A DNA stretch of 64,000 bases, taken from Shinisaurus crocodilurus (lineage: Eukaryota; Chordata; Lepidosauria; Squamata; Shinisauridae). The translations under genes and the position numbers were made by a program. The first letter of the stretch is position 1, and every line of letters begins with the position of its first letter. Shown in pieces: positions 1 to 10,610 of the stretch. The notes beneath the pieces were generated by a model. The model worked only from the letters and a program-made list of their open reading frames with translations, was not told the DNA's origin and ran no database searches. Location: assembly GCA_021292165.1 (NCBI GenBank), contig CM037877.1, positions 82,181,691 through 82,245,690 on the forward strand. Direction: 5' to 3'.

Positions 1-695
1 GAGTCCCACTCGAGCCCCAATAATTTATGTGGGACTCGAGACTTGACTCGGGACTCGAGCCCAAGGACTCCTCCTCCTCCGCCGCCGCCCTCACCGCCGC
101 CGCCGCCGCCCTCGCCTCTGCCACCGCCACCGCCGTCGACCTCGTCGCCGTCAGCCATCGCAACCGCACGCCGCGTCACGCCGCCACGCCGTCGCTCTGT
201 TTTTTTGGCGGGGTTTCTGTGGTTCCCCCGACAAAACAGAGCGCCGTCCGCTACTGCGTGTGCTTGTGCTGTGGTGTGACGGCGGATGGCGGCGGCGGAG
301 AGTGAGGGCGCTGCAGCAGCAGCGGTGGCAGAGGCGAGGGCGCGGCGGCGGTGTCTAGGGCTATAGGCGGCGGCGGCAAGTGAGGGCTGCGGCGGTTGAG
401 GTGAGGGCGGCGGCGGCGGCGGTGAGGTGAGGGCGGCGGAGGTGGAGGCAAGGGCGGCGGCGGCGGCGGCAGCGGCCCATGGAGGGAGCAGGAGGGTCTC
501 CGCAGGAGGAAGGGCAGCTCTTCTTTCTCTCGCGGAGACCCTCCTGCTCCCTCCATGGGCCGCCGCTTTGGGAGGGACTCAGGACTCGGGACTCGACTCG
601 TCACCATTTTGGACCTCGAACTCTAGACTCGACTCTAGACTCGGGTCCAAAGACTCGGGACTCGACTCGGGACCAAGGACTCTTCAACATCCCTG
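1..695 (-). mobile_element. GAGTC-rich hAT-like element, GC-rich interior, left end cut by window
   Basis: The right end (about 575-695) is the reverse complement of the left end of the complete elements at 59050 and 61044: it closes with TCTTCAACATCCCTG and carries many GACTC/GAGTC motifs. The left end (1-75) matches, inverted, the right subterminal part of those elements. The interior (about 75-570) is unlike the other copies. It is (GCC/GGC)n-rich low-complexity DNA holding a perfect inverted repeat of about 32 bp (near 471-503 and 528-560). Open frames across it are trinucleotide-repeat artefacts. The far terminus and the target duplication on the left are outside the window, so completeness cannot be judged. 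Confidence 0.75.
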
Positions 696-724
696 GAAAA
701 TTACAAGTCTTAGGGGGCAATCAT

Positions 725-833
725 ATGTATATTTAGACAGAATAAAGTCCTACAGTTCCTGGCATCCCCCAGCCAGTCATGCTGACTGGGGGAAGCTGGG
801 ACTTGTAGGGCTTTTTCTGTCTAAACATACATA
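725..833. mobile_element. Palindromic MITE-like element
   Basis: Both arms share a tract reading ATTTAGACAGAAT on the left and its inverted counterpart CTGTCTAAACATACAT on the right, and they meet at a central CCAGCCAGTCATGCTGACTGG. This is a fold-back structure of about 109 bp, typical of short non-autonomous DNA transposons. No convincing target duplication is seen. Confidence 0.6.
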
Positions 834-2756
834 GGATTGCACCCTTAGAAAGATGCTCAATACTGAAAAGTTAAAGATGGCTTATATAACATATCATGGA
901 CATCAAAGAGCCTTTTCTAATTAGATTGTAGAAAGGTTCTGGCCTGTCTGCCAGAGGAGAGACTCAAATGGATCCAGTTTGGATTGTATCCCAAACGTTT
1001 TCCTAAGAAATCATAGATAGTTTAGAGCCATCTGCCAGGTTAAACACAGAAGCATAGCTCAGATGCACTTCCGGACTTCAGTAACACCAGTTCTTGCATA
1101 ATCCACAGAGTATTTGCATCCACTGTGACAAGCTTGACCTGTGAATGTGAAGGCAATCAGCAGTGCTTAGTTTTGGATATGAAAGGTCCTCAAGTTCAAA
1201 CGTCCTTGGAAAACATGCTTTCTCTGCTCCAGAAGTTTTACCCTTAATCAAAGATGTGCGCAGAATGATACGGGTTATTCAGGAGTAAAGAAAAGGCAGA
1301 GTCTGCTGATGCTCAAGGCAGTCTCTATATTATCACTTTACATATTTCTAACTTTACATGTATCTGACTGAAAAGTTCTGGACCTATAAACCCTTGGATT
1401 TGGTTCTGGATGGAAACCCAGAGTGCATACTGAGGGGTAGATCCAACCCTCACATGAATGAAAGCCTGCTTGGGCAACGGGCCTTCTCCATCCTCTCTTC
1501 CTCCCCCCCCCCCACAGCCCCCCCACATGCTCTGCAAATCTGCTCCCAATGGTATCCAACCTTCCAGAGAAGTTTTGCAGCACACACAGGAGGCTGCAGG
1601 AGAAGGGGGAAATCTGTTCCACTAGGGGGCTCCCTTCCGCTAGAGGAACAACACCATTGGATATATAACCCAGAGTGGTCATGCTCAAAGGAATGTTTGG
1701 TAAGTAAGTGTAGCTAATAGTATATAAGTAAAGAATGCTTCCTTAGTGGTAATTTTCTATACAAGGGCTCAAGTGATTGCCCAAAGCATCAGATAAGAAA
1801 AGCTTTTGGGTAATTACACTTGAGTAAATCCATGGAGAGAAGTAATTGTGCCAATCCCCCCTTGCTTGTAAAGTTTCACTCAGAGATGCTAGATTCTTTA
1901 ATGCATAGTATCTCTGAAAGTTTACAAATAGCCTGGGGATCATCTCTTAATCCATAACCCAGGAAGATCTTCTAATTGCACAAGAACCAATTTCCAGACT
2001 GTTCACAAATCTTTGGTCAGAGGACACACAAGCTTGAATACCCTTACCTAAACAGAAGATAATTCATTAAGATATTATGTAATGCACTATTAAAAGATAA
2101 CACCTCTCTCTAAACTCTTTGAGAAAGTGAAATATTTTCCAGCTTGGCCTTAAACAAGAGATAGCTGGCTCGCCATAGAGGCTGAGGCTTTTCTCCTATA
2201 CAGTCCCAGGGCTAATTAGCCTTCCTTCCTTCCCAGCCAGAGTCCCAAAAGCACTTCTGCCTCTCTCCATTTTTTCAACTGATTTATATGACGACTCGGA
2301 ACAGGTCTGTCCCACCCTCACCTCATAATTGGTAGGACGTAATTTCCAAAGGACTTTGTAGGGTACTTACCAAGGGTCCCCCGGACTCATCCCTAGTACT
2401 GAGCAAGAGAGCAACACCCTATCACCAGGTAACAAAGGGCTATCCTTGGTGCGGGCAATCATAGTATTGTTTTTGGCATTGCTGGGCCTCATTGCCTCTG
2501 GGCCAGTTTACTCATGTCTGATAACTGAGTCTGAGTCTGCAATTGATGGCTATAAGATGTGAGATTTTGCCCTTTTCCCAGTTTTAAAATGTGAGGCTTT
2601 CACACAGCATGTTGTAGAATTAAACTGCACTTAATGTGGACAGCATTTTTTGTGCATCCTCTTCTAGAGTCTTATCTAGAGTATTTTAATTAAATTTTCA
2701 AGAATGGTGGATCAGTTTTACTAAAATGAATGAGCGCTGATCTTAGAAACTTACAT
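834..2756. other. Unique intronic sequence (TRPM6), nothing recognised
   Basis: AT-rich DNA with a poly-C run near 1503-1520. No exon with credible splice sites and kinase similarity was found. It is assigned to the intron upstream of the 3834 exon because no other gene signal is present. Confidence 0.5.
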
Positions 2757-3100
2757 TTACGTATGTATGTATGTATGTATGTATGTATTTACAGGATTTA
2801 TATATCACTCCGTAGTCCAGTATGGAGATTTCGGAGCAGTGAACAGTAAAATATAAAACACATAAAAGAATAAAACAATGTGTTAAAACAAGATCAATAA
2901 AATCTAATCACTAAAACAATAAAACTGTATCAGTCAATAAAATCATATCAATAAAATTGGCTAGATCAGGAAGGCTGATCTGTTATATTTTTTCAGTAGT
3001 GATGCTACATTTTTAACATATTGTATGTCAGTTGTAGATAGAGCTGGACATCCATCCAGGTATGCTTTCTTTGTTAGCACTGCTGTTTTGCCCAGGTTGC
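2757..3100 (-). mobile_element. LINE 3' end (L2/CR1-like), reverse orientation
   Basis: A (GTAT)n microsatellite at about 2761-2790 leads into sequence of the type found at the non-coding 3' end of reptile LINEs: a sentence-like tract about a box reading TTTATATATCACTC, then runs of AATAAAA-type motifs. The same architecture recurs at 48985 and 10611 in this window. It is heavily decayed. Confidence 0.55.
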
Positions 3101-3833
3101 AGAACATGTATTCCGGGGTGTACGCAGATAAATACAATGTATTGCCACTGTAATTTTTATTGAGGTTGTTGCGATTCTAGCTCTTGCGTAGAATCTGTAT
3201 CCTGGCAATAATCTGAAATCTTCAAGAGGTAGTGCACTACTTACACAGGAAATGCCTGCCCTGTTTGTGTTCCTAAATCAAACAGATGGGGAACGTTTTT
3301 GCTTGTCCTTGGAGAGTATCTCTAAATACAGTGCAATTACTCTATGAGCAATTGCTTAGTGGTGGATTGCAGGCAGATAGCTCTTGATGATGATTCATGT
3401 GAATAAGCCAAGCCACATGCAGAAGTAGAGGCAAGCACTATACATTTCAGAGTAAATGTATGAATGCCAGCAGTACTAGGCAGTGTGTGGAATATTTTCC
3501 AGGTCAGCCTTTGGTCAGCCCCAAATAAGTTCTCATTCTTTTAGCAGGGATAAGTAACTTGCTTAGATCTCAGAAACACAGCAGAAATATATAATAATTT
3601 GGAGGATCTTGGTGAATTATGCATTATATTTACAGTACATGTAATGTACAACTTGTTCTTACACAGATGGTGGATCTTCCCTAGTACCTAACCACTGCTG
3701 GATTGCCATTCTATATTTATATAAACAAACTAACCAAGTGCCACTGCTTTAATTTTGTGAAGACTTTGCAATATTAGGGTAATAGATCAAAACACAGGCT
3801 ACACATTCACTAGCTGTCTGTCATTTCTTCCAG
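3101..3833. other. TRPM6 intron, unique sequence
   Basis: No repeat family or exon recognised. The stretch ends in a pyrimidine-rich tract and CAG acceptor just before 3834. Confidence 0.5.
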
Positions 3834-3940
3834 ATCTAGAGGGATGGCATTTGGACCAGCAAACCTTGGGGAGGAAGCAATCAAAAACTTCATTTCAAAG
3901 CATCGCTGCAATTCCTGTTGCAGAAAACTCAGACTTCCTG
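3834..3940 (+). CDS. TRPM6: Penultimate coding exon of TRPM6: zinc-binding end of the alpha-kinase domain
   Basis: The exon has a TTTCTTCCAG acceptor and a GTATGC donor. It encodes 35 whole codons plus one base at each end (107 nt). The translation contains [13 protein letters not shown], the glycine-rich loop of alpha-kinases of the TRPM6/TRPM7 family, followed by [14 protein letters not shown]. The spacing His-x-Cys-x3-Cys in the latter is the zinc-binding module that stabilises the C-lobe of the TRPM7 kinase structure. TRPM6 and TRPM7 are plasma-membrane Mg2+/Ca2+-permeable channels with a cytosolic C-terminal Ser/Thr alpha-kinase. The sequence alone fits either paralogue; TRPM6 is chosen because RORB lies convergently next to it, as in human. 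The preceding exon, which should hold the kinase core, was not found in the window. Confidence 0.9.
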
Positions 3941-4863
3941 GTATGCAATAGGAAAGCTCTGCATATTTCTGAACAAACCAGTCCTGAGAACAGCTTATCC
4001 CTGAACCTAGGATGGATGATAAATTGTGCTCACTATGTTGCCCACATTCTAGTCTCTGCTTGCTTCCTATCTCTGGGATAAGAGCTAAAGATCTTACGGT
4101 AACAAAGAAGTCTAAGGCTAAGAACAATTCCTTTAAGACTTTCTATGTCTTTGGGATTCTACAGAGTATCAATACGTTTAGGCAGAAGCAAAACTAAACT
4201 GCATTCTCCAGCTCTATTCCACTTCTTGATTTTGCAAACACTTTAAAATACCATGGCAGACATTTAATTATTTCCCTTCTCCATACAAAATCTTAGATCA
4301 GTTGTTAATGGGGTGACCAAAGCAGTAAGTTTAAATGCTGAATTAAGGAGCCTAAAGAACACCATTAGCATTAGTAAATTATCAGTCGTGACATAATTTG
4401 AATTTATTTCATCCCATTAAACTTGCTTATAACTGTTGTTTTATTTGACGTGTTCGATTTGTTAGGAACAGAAATCATTTTCTTATACTCTTTTGTGATT
4501 ATGCATGCTTTTTGGCTTCATTAAAGTATTTGCATTTCTTGGTGTGACAACTACTAATGTATGTGGTGTCCAGAATATTGACAAATATCATTCACATATT
4601 TTCCAGTTGTCTTTGTAATGCCACCATCAAATGGATGGTTGGCAAAGATATGAACGTGCCATATCCTGTGAAATTACATGGTGTGATGGGCTCATGTTGG
4701 GGGATCTCAGCCCCTCTTTCCCTTCAGGCAGGATGGTGAGAGATAGTCATGCAGCTCTGAACTATTTGCACACACAGGGTTATTGTTCTCAGACTTGGGT
4801 CAGAATTTTGGTACAGACAGAGCTTTGCTTTCCCTACTTTGGGTTTGGTATTCCATAGGTCAT

Positions 4864-4990
4864 AGGTGGGGAAGCTGTGTCCTTTCAGATGTTGTTGAAC
4901 TCCTACCTGACCATTGGCCATGCTGACTGAAGTTGATGGGGGTTGTAGTCCAACAACATCTGGAGGGCCACAGGTTCCACACCCCTGCCA
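4864..4990. mobile_element. Palindromic hAT-like MITE (CCCTCCAGATGTT family), degenerate
   Basis: The left arm has CCTTTCAGATGTTGTTGAAC. The right arm has the inverted counterpart, a CAACAACATCTGGAGGG tract. The central part carries GGCCATGCTGACT. This is an old copy of the family seen at 5983, 45200, 45346, 50277, 52718 and 54606. Confidence 0.6.
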
Positions 4991-5982
4991 TAGGCGCTGT
5001 GTTGGACAACCAAAGTCCTTCTTTCAGTCCTTCTAAAAGTGTGCATAGTGAATGCATGGAAAGGGAAGTAGGATTATGCCCATTGTCCCAACCTCAACAC
5101 CCATCAACTGAATTTAGCCTTGTGTGCACAGAGTAACAAGCTTACCACTTGTACATGCATAAGCTATCTCTATTTGATGGAGGACCTTCTTCGTTTTGTT
5201 CCTCGGGGCACCCAGTCATACATACAGAACCTGCATATGAAAGCTTTGTGTACATAGAGCTGGTTGAATACCTGGAGATTGGGAAAGGCACTAAAAGTGA
5301 TCATGATCACACTCACAGCATTATATATGGTTTTTGAAAGTCTGGGGGAAAAAGGTTATTTTGTCAGCCAAACACTTTCTGCTTCTTCTTCGCAATGCTG
5401 CTGCCCCTCCTTTATTTCATGCATTCACAGTGTAGTTGACACATCTCTCATGAGTCATGCAGAGAATCAAGTACCACATTCTAAGTGGCCTTCCCTGAGG
5501 CTAGTAGTGCAGGGTTGGAAAATTCCACAATAATACAAGTTTTCAAAGCCATTGTGAACCCAAGGGAGCATGTATAAATACTAAATTTTTGACTGTTGTA
5601 CTCTGAAATACGTAGATGGGAAGATGCAATAATTAGTCAGGAAGATGGCTCGACTCAACTCACTCTTTTATATCTTTGTGGTCACTAAGCATGGTGTCTA
5701 ACCTCCCCGTGCTTTTCACACGTCAAGATGGCAATTTTTAGTGACATACACCGATATAAAATGCAGCAAAACACACTCAGATATAATTGGCATCAGTATA
5801 CTACTTTCAATAGATGCTGAGGGTTTTTTTAAAATTTAATCTTCTACAAATCTCCATGGTGGTTTGACAAATTATTTTTTCTCAAGTTGGCCGATTTGCT
5901 GCCACCTGTCAGCTTGCCTCATTGCTTTGCTGCTCCAACTTTGTCAATCGAACTCTCTATGACCGTTCTGAATACTCTACCT

Positions 5983-6119
5983 CAGCTTTTTCCAACCTGG
6001 TGCCCTCCAGATGTTTTGGATGACAAGACCCATCATTCCTGACCAGTGGCCATGCTGGCTGGGGCTGATGGGAGTCGAAGTCCAAAACATCTGGAGGGCA
6101 CCAGGTTGGGGAAAAATGC
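5983..6119. mobile_element. Palindromic hAT-like MITE
   Basis: Arms begin TTTTTCCAACCTGGTGCC and end in the inverted GGCACCAGGTTGGGGAAAAA, forming a stem of roughly 40 bp with internal mismatches around a GGCCATGCTGGCT centre. The flanks CTCTACCT and CTCTATGC are partly alike but do not give a clean 8-bp target duplication. Confidence 0.7.
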
Positions 6120-6434
6120 TCTATGCTATATTCAGTTTCTTCGATACACCAGCAGGAGCTTATACCATACTGGATGAATGGCCAGTCTGAGCCCAATCAC
6201 AGAGCAGAAGGCTAAAGGGCACAAAAGAAAAGTTAACTGTTGTGTCTAAGGGTTCCTCTCCCTTTCACTTCTTTGGAGTTTGTATATATCTAGGGGAATA
6301 TGAGAAAGACAATGATAAAAGTATGCTTCCTTTCTGTGCTGTACCATGTTATGGATTGACTTACCAATTGTTCTTATCCTCTTTGTATACGCTGAACATT
6401 TGTGATCTGAAGTGTTTACCTGTTTTCTCCATAG

Positions 6435-6565
6435 ATCTGAAAAGAAATGATTACACACCTGGGAGGCTTAATCCAGCTTTTGAAGCTGAAACAGAAGCAA
6501 TGGCAGAAGCAAGAGATGAGGCTACTAACAATGATGAACCTCTGGAATATTATACTCGATTGTGA
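6435..6565 (+). CDS. TRPM6: Last coding exon of TRPM6: C-terminal tail after the kinase domain
   Basis: The exon follows a TTTTCTCCATAG acceptor. Its first two bases complete the Asp codon begun at 3940; then come 42 codons and a TGA stop. The tail starts LKRNDYTPGRLNPAF, matching the linker that follows the zinc module in TRPM7-type channel-kinases (LPDLKRNDYxP is a family hallmark). The remainder is acidic and alanine/glutamate-rich, which is poorly conserved in the family, and ends in EYYTRL. The last four residues fit a class I PDZ ligand (Thr at -2, Leu at 0), which is an inference only. Confidence 0.9.
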
Positions 6566-7590
6566 TACAAGGGATAGACAGGCAGGATCTAACCTTTAAG
6601 CTCCTGAATCATACCCATTATTGAATTTGTCTGAAGGGACAAACTATAGATGCTCAAATACCTCCAATATCCATACATTTGTACACCAAGGAAATGAAAG
6701 CCATTGACATGCATGCGAGTGTGTGAACAAATTTCCTATTGGAAAAAGGAACCTCTTTAGTTACTGACTTCAATGCACTGTTATTTGTATAGATTTGTCT
6801 CGAGATTATCCATTAAAGTCACTGAGATCATTGGGATGCCCATGACAGTGATTAAATTTATCTATGCTTTAGAAATCTTGCTAAGTTAATAAAGAAAAGT
6901 GGAAATTGAAAATAAATGGAAATTCTGAAAATTGTAAGTTTTCCTAGGAGGTGCTGTTTGATTGATTTTCTTTCCTCCTCCCTTCCCAGATGAAAAATTC
7001 TTTTGTCTCGAGAATACACTGCCAATCCAAATTTTCAAGGAGCACAAAGCAAAAACCATGCTGCTTTCCCCTCTGCTAGGATCTTAAAGATGTCCTGCTG
7101 CCCACCCATCTAGTTTCAGCTTTATTCTTTGGGATTAACACACCCAACATCTATCTGTGCTTTTGAGTTTTCAAATTCAATAGCAAGCAGGTCTCCTGTG
7201 TCTTCAATAATTCTGCAGAAGGGAAAGTGTCTTGGTTGATGCAATTTCTCCTTTGGCATAGTAGTAGAGAAGTTTCTGCTGAAATTCTGACTGCATTGCT
7301 GTTGTATATCTTCCTGTGTTATTGGAGTGAAGAAACAGTTCTTCCATTAGGCTTTGGTATGGCCTAGACATACTAATGGGCTGTTGGTTGGTTCAAGTAT
7401 GAAAATCACAGTGGGGGCTAACAGTAGATATGCCTGCCCTGAGAGAATGGGTAAAAGGTTTGTGTGGTAAAGCAGTTGTAGAGGTTGAGTTTCCCTGGGA
7501 CTAGCACCGCCTATCTATGTGTTTTGCTTCTGTACCTCTGTAATGCCTGGTCAATCTGTAAATTTGTAAATAAACATCTTATTGCAAGTA
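6566..7590 (+). other. TRPM6: TRPM6 3' UTR with candidate polyadenylation signals
   Basis: After the stop, AT-rich non-coding sequence carries AATAAA at 6888-6893 and 6911-6916, and another at 7569-7574 preceded by T/A-rich sequence. Either the proximal pair or the distal signal could define the transcript end. No coding or repeat signal is seen in between. Confidence 0.55.
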
Positions 7591-7916
7591 TATCGCAAGA
7601 CTCCAATTTGGTCTCCTCCAAAGGAAATTCATACTAAACTTCCCATCACTTGGGAAAGGAGACATTTTCATGCAAAACTGAAAATGACAAGAGCCTTGTC
7701 CCATATTTAATGTACAAATGATAAAAGACGATCCCAGAAAGGGACAATATTTTTTTTAAAATGAGAAAACAAGTAATATAAAAAGCAACCATCTTGCATA
7801 TGAATAGAAGTCACACTTGTGACAGCGTAAACCCTAAGACTGTAAGGACTGAAGAATACAATACACATAAAAATAGAACCTGAGTGTAACAATATATACA
7901 ACTCACAGGACCACAC

Positions 7917-8105
7917 AGGAACCTGCCTGATATAAAGTCAGACCAGTGGTCCCACTAGGTCAGTATTGTCTCTACACTCACTGATCTGGCATTAGTTCTC
8001 CAAGGTTTCAGACAGAGATCATTCCCAATCCTACCCAGAGATGTCACGGATTGAACCTGGGACCTTCTGCATGCAAAGCATGTGTTCTACCGCTGAGCTA
8101 CAGTC
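7917..8105 (-). mobile_element. Sauria-type tRNA-derived SINE, reverse orientation
   Basis: Read on the - strand, the head has a tRNA-like A box (TAGCTCAGCGGTAGAAC) and B box (GGTTCAATCC), followed by the body CCAGG...GACCTAGTGGGACCACTGG and a tail ending near CAGGTTCC. This is the head and body order of Sauria SINEs, which squamates carry. It is a retroposon, not a tRNA gene. Confidence 0.85.
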
Positions 8106-8645
8106 CTTCACCAGTCAAGAAAATATTTATTTATTTATTTATTTATTTCTATACCACCTAATAGTGAAGCTCTCTGGGCAGTCTACAACAGTGCCTAAAA
8201 CAAGGCCAAGATACAATAAAACAGCCATAAAAGTATTCCACAATAAAGAAATTAAAAACAGTTTTAAAAAATTAAAAACAATTTGGCCACAAATAATATT
8301 TAATACAGAATAGACCTGTTACGGACACCTGAACATGCATGCCCCATCAGGCCATTAAAAAATAACCCTAGATGTTCTTAAACGCCTCAGCAGAGGACTG
8401 TCTTAACTTGGTGCCGAAAGGATGACAAAGTTGGCGCCAGGCAGGCCTCAGTGGGGAGATCATTCCACAGTTGGGGAGCCACCACTAAGAAAGCCCTTCC
8501 ACCTTGTTGCCGTCCTCCGGGCCTCCCTCGGAAGAGGCACTCAGAGTAATGCCTCAGATGTTGACCGTAGTGTCCGGGTAGATTGCGGTTGGGAAAGGTG
8601 TTCCGTCAAGTATCGCGGTCCCAAGCTGTATACAAAATAGAGATG
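8106..8645 (-). mobile_element. LINE 3' region (L2/CR1-like), reverse orientation
   Basis: A (TTTA)n tail at about 8126-8147 is followed by ATACCACCTAATAGTGAAGC and AATAAAAC-rich sequence. Beyond that is a GC-richer stretch (8400-8640) with TTGGCGCCAGGCAGGCCTC and GGGGAGATCATTCCACAGTT, motifs of reptile LINE 3' ends. All frames are broken. Confidence 0.7.
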
Positions 8646-8689
8646 TTTGTACTCTGATGGCTGTATAGTACTACAGAACGATAGACATA

Positions 8690-8916
8690 CAGTAATACCT
8701 TGGATTGCAAGTAACTTGGTTTGAGATCGTTTTGCAAGACAAGCAAATTTTAAAATATTTATTTTAAAAAATTTGACTTGATATACAAGCGACGTCTTGC
8801 AATACAAGTACTGTAGTACGGCTTAAATTAAAAATCTCTGTACAAATTTATTTTGGGGGATTTCGTTTTGATATAAGAGTGTTTTGGATTACAAGCACGT
8901 TTCCGGAACGAATTAT
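8690..8916. mobile_element. Tc1/mariner-like MITE, copy 1 (right end lost)
   Basis: It starts CAGTAATACCTTGGATTGCA after a TA dinucleotide and runs through GAGATCGTTTTGCAAGACAAG to CGTTTCCGGAACGAATTAT, where it stops short of the right terminal repeat that copies 2 and 3 possess. Non-coding. Confidence 0.75.
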
Positions 8917-8951
8917 CCAGCTTAGAATAGAAAATGTTTATTGCTCTATTG

Positions 8952-9074
8952 CAGTTTTCTCCAACCTTGGGTCCCCAGATGTTTTTGGCCTACAACTCCC
9001 AGCATGCCCCAGCCATGCTGGGACTGGGAGTTGTAGGCCAAAAACATCTGGGGACCCAAGGTTGGAGAACACTG
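8952..9074. mobile_element. Palindromic hAT MITE with perfect 8-bp target duplication
   Basis: The 123-bp element begins CAGTTTTCTCCAACC and ends GGTTGGAGAACACTG. The arms are nearly perfectly complementary for about 50 bp. It is flanked by CTCTATTG on both sides (8944-8951 and 9075-9082). The 8-bp duplication and CAG...CTG ends are hAT hallmarks. The intact duplication and arms suggest recent insertion. Confidence 0.9.
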
Positions 9075-9846
9075 CTCTATTGGCTTAATGAAAATAGTTT
9101 CCACAGTATTAATTGACAGGAGTGCTAACTTGCCTCACAAATCTGTCCCTCCTTTTTGTGTTACTTTTTTTCTTTACATTTTTTTTTTTTTTTAAAAACT
9201 ACAGAGTAAAGAGGGTTTCATCCTGAGTCTTCACATGGTCATCAGTTTGTGTGTGAGTGTCTGTGTGTGCACTTTAAATCCTATGTTACAAAAAAAAAAA
9301 GTAATGTTCTTGTCATTGGTAATTGTCAGCATTTTTCTACTTTCAGACATTCCTTATTGCCTGAAGGGCTTTTAAAATCTTTTCTCTGCTGTACTGCTTC
9401 TGTCTTGAATTCACTTCACTCCTCTTAATTTATAGGAACCCTCACTGGGAAGGGTAAGCCTCAAACAAAGAATAAAAATATTTTTCTATTCAATATTTGA
9501 ACAGAAATATAAAAGCTGTGCTAAAAAAAAAAGGAGCGGAGAAGGGAAGCCCCTACTTTGCCAACTTGACATTGTGTAGCACATTCTCTCTCCCTACAAG
9601 CATGTGAAAATAAATGAGTGCTCCCAAAGAATTGGAAATGTTAATACCCTTATAGAAATTCTTAAAAGTAAGCTGCATACACAAAAACCTGGAAGAAACA
9701 GATCAGCAATTCAGTGGCTGTACAAAATGGTTTTGTGTGTGGGCAGGTGAGGGCAGGGGATAATTCTGATCTGATATTTTTCGCAGGGGGGGGTCTCTTC
9801 TCGCCTCCCCTCTCCTTCCCCCATTTCTGCTCCTGCGTATACACAT
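9075..9846. other. Intergenic, nothing recognised
   Basis: AT-rich DNA with poly-T (about 9178-9193), poly-A and a GT-rich patch. No gene or repeat family recognised. Confidence 0.45.
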
Positions 9847-9913
9847 GCAGCTGCTGAAGGCCCAGCTGGTCAGAAGGGCACATCCTGACACAGTTGCCAC
9901 TATCCTCCTCCTC
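9847..9913 (-). repeat. 67-bp repeat, inverted partner at 12196-12262
   Basis: The segment from GCAGCTGCTGAAGGCCCAGC to TATCCTCCTCCTC is the exact reverse complement of 12196-12262. The flanks of the two copies differ. It may be the terminal repeat of a larger element or two copies of a dispersed repeat. Confidence 0.85.
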
Positions 9914-10610
9914 ATTTTACAGAGTTATGAAATTAATGGGGCTTGTGTCTGCCTAGAGCAGGGTGTACGTATGTTCTTCAAGAGAACTTTAGATGCCGGC
10001 TTTTAATACTGTTTTGTTTGCATATTTGCCATGGTGAAATGCCAGGAAAGGGGCATTAAATCACACCAGGTAATAACTATTATGTGAATAAACCCCCTTA
10101 GTGCCATTGGCTAAGCTACTTCCTGTGAAATTACACATTCTGTGGCCACTTTACTAAATTGGATGCAACTCAGCTAGCAGACAAGTAAGTAGTGATATAA
10201 GAGTAACTATTTACATAAGTAGCCTTTTAGTCTTTATACACTGCACAAATGAGGAACCTGTGGAGAATCTTAATTCATTTCCTACACTGAGTGGTCCTAA
10301 TTACTAGAAATGGTAGCCGTGTCAACAGCTGACGTTGGGTGAGTGTGGAATGTTATGGTTTATGTGCTGCAGTAAATTATGCAAGCCTTCCCTTTATATA
10401 AGGCAGCTAATTGCCACATGCTGTTTGAGCATGTTCTCAGTCCTTAAGCCTTCGGGTTAGAAGCACCTCTTCTTCCCAGATTTTGATGTTAATCCTGCTG
10501 GTGGGTCCACCGTGGTGGTGATGGGTGTTGTTGCTGAATCCACTTGAGTTTGTGGTTAATAACAATGAGGATTACTACCATACTTTATATGGTGCCAAGA
10601 GTCAAGGCAT
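9914..10610. other. Intergenic, nothing recognised
   Basis: Unique AT-rich sequence without exon or repeat signal. Confidence 0.4.

Larger units (their letters stand above)
3941..6434 (+). other. TRPM6: Last intron of TRPM6
   Basis: The intron begins GTATGC and ends TTTTCTCCATAG. The codon split across it is G|AT (Asp), so the phase agrees between exons. It holds two palindromic hAT-like MITEs (4864-4990 and 5983-6119). The rest is unique AT-rich DNA. Confidence 0.85.

Noticed and set aside
27..607. Several overlapping open frames rich in Ala, Pro or Arg
   Set aside because: They read across GCC/GGC trinucleotide repeats in all frames and lie inside a mobile element. No conserved domain.
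1160..1215. Frame reading LVLDMKG, reminiscent of the alpha-kinase core LVxDLQG
   Set aside because: The residues after it do not match the kinase, a stop follows soon, and no proper exon boundaries fit. Judged chance.
3834..6565. Assignment to TRPM7 instead of TRPM6
   Set aside because: The residues would fit either, but adjacency to RORB in convergent orientation supports TRPM6.
8041..8105. tRNA-like sequence with A and B boxes
   Set aside because: It is the head of a SINE with its body attached. It cannot form a complete cloverleaf with acceptor pairing.
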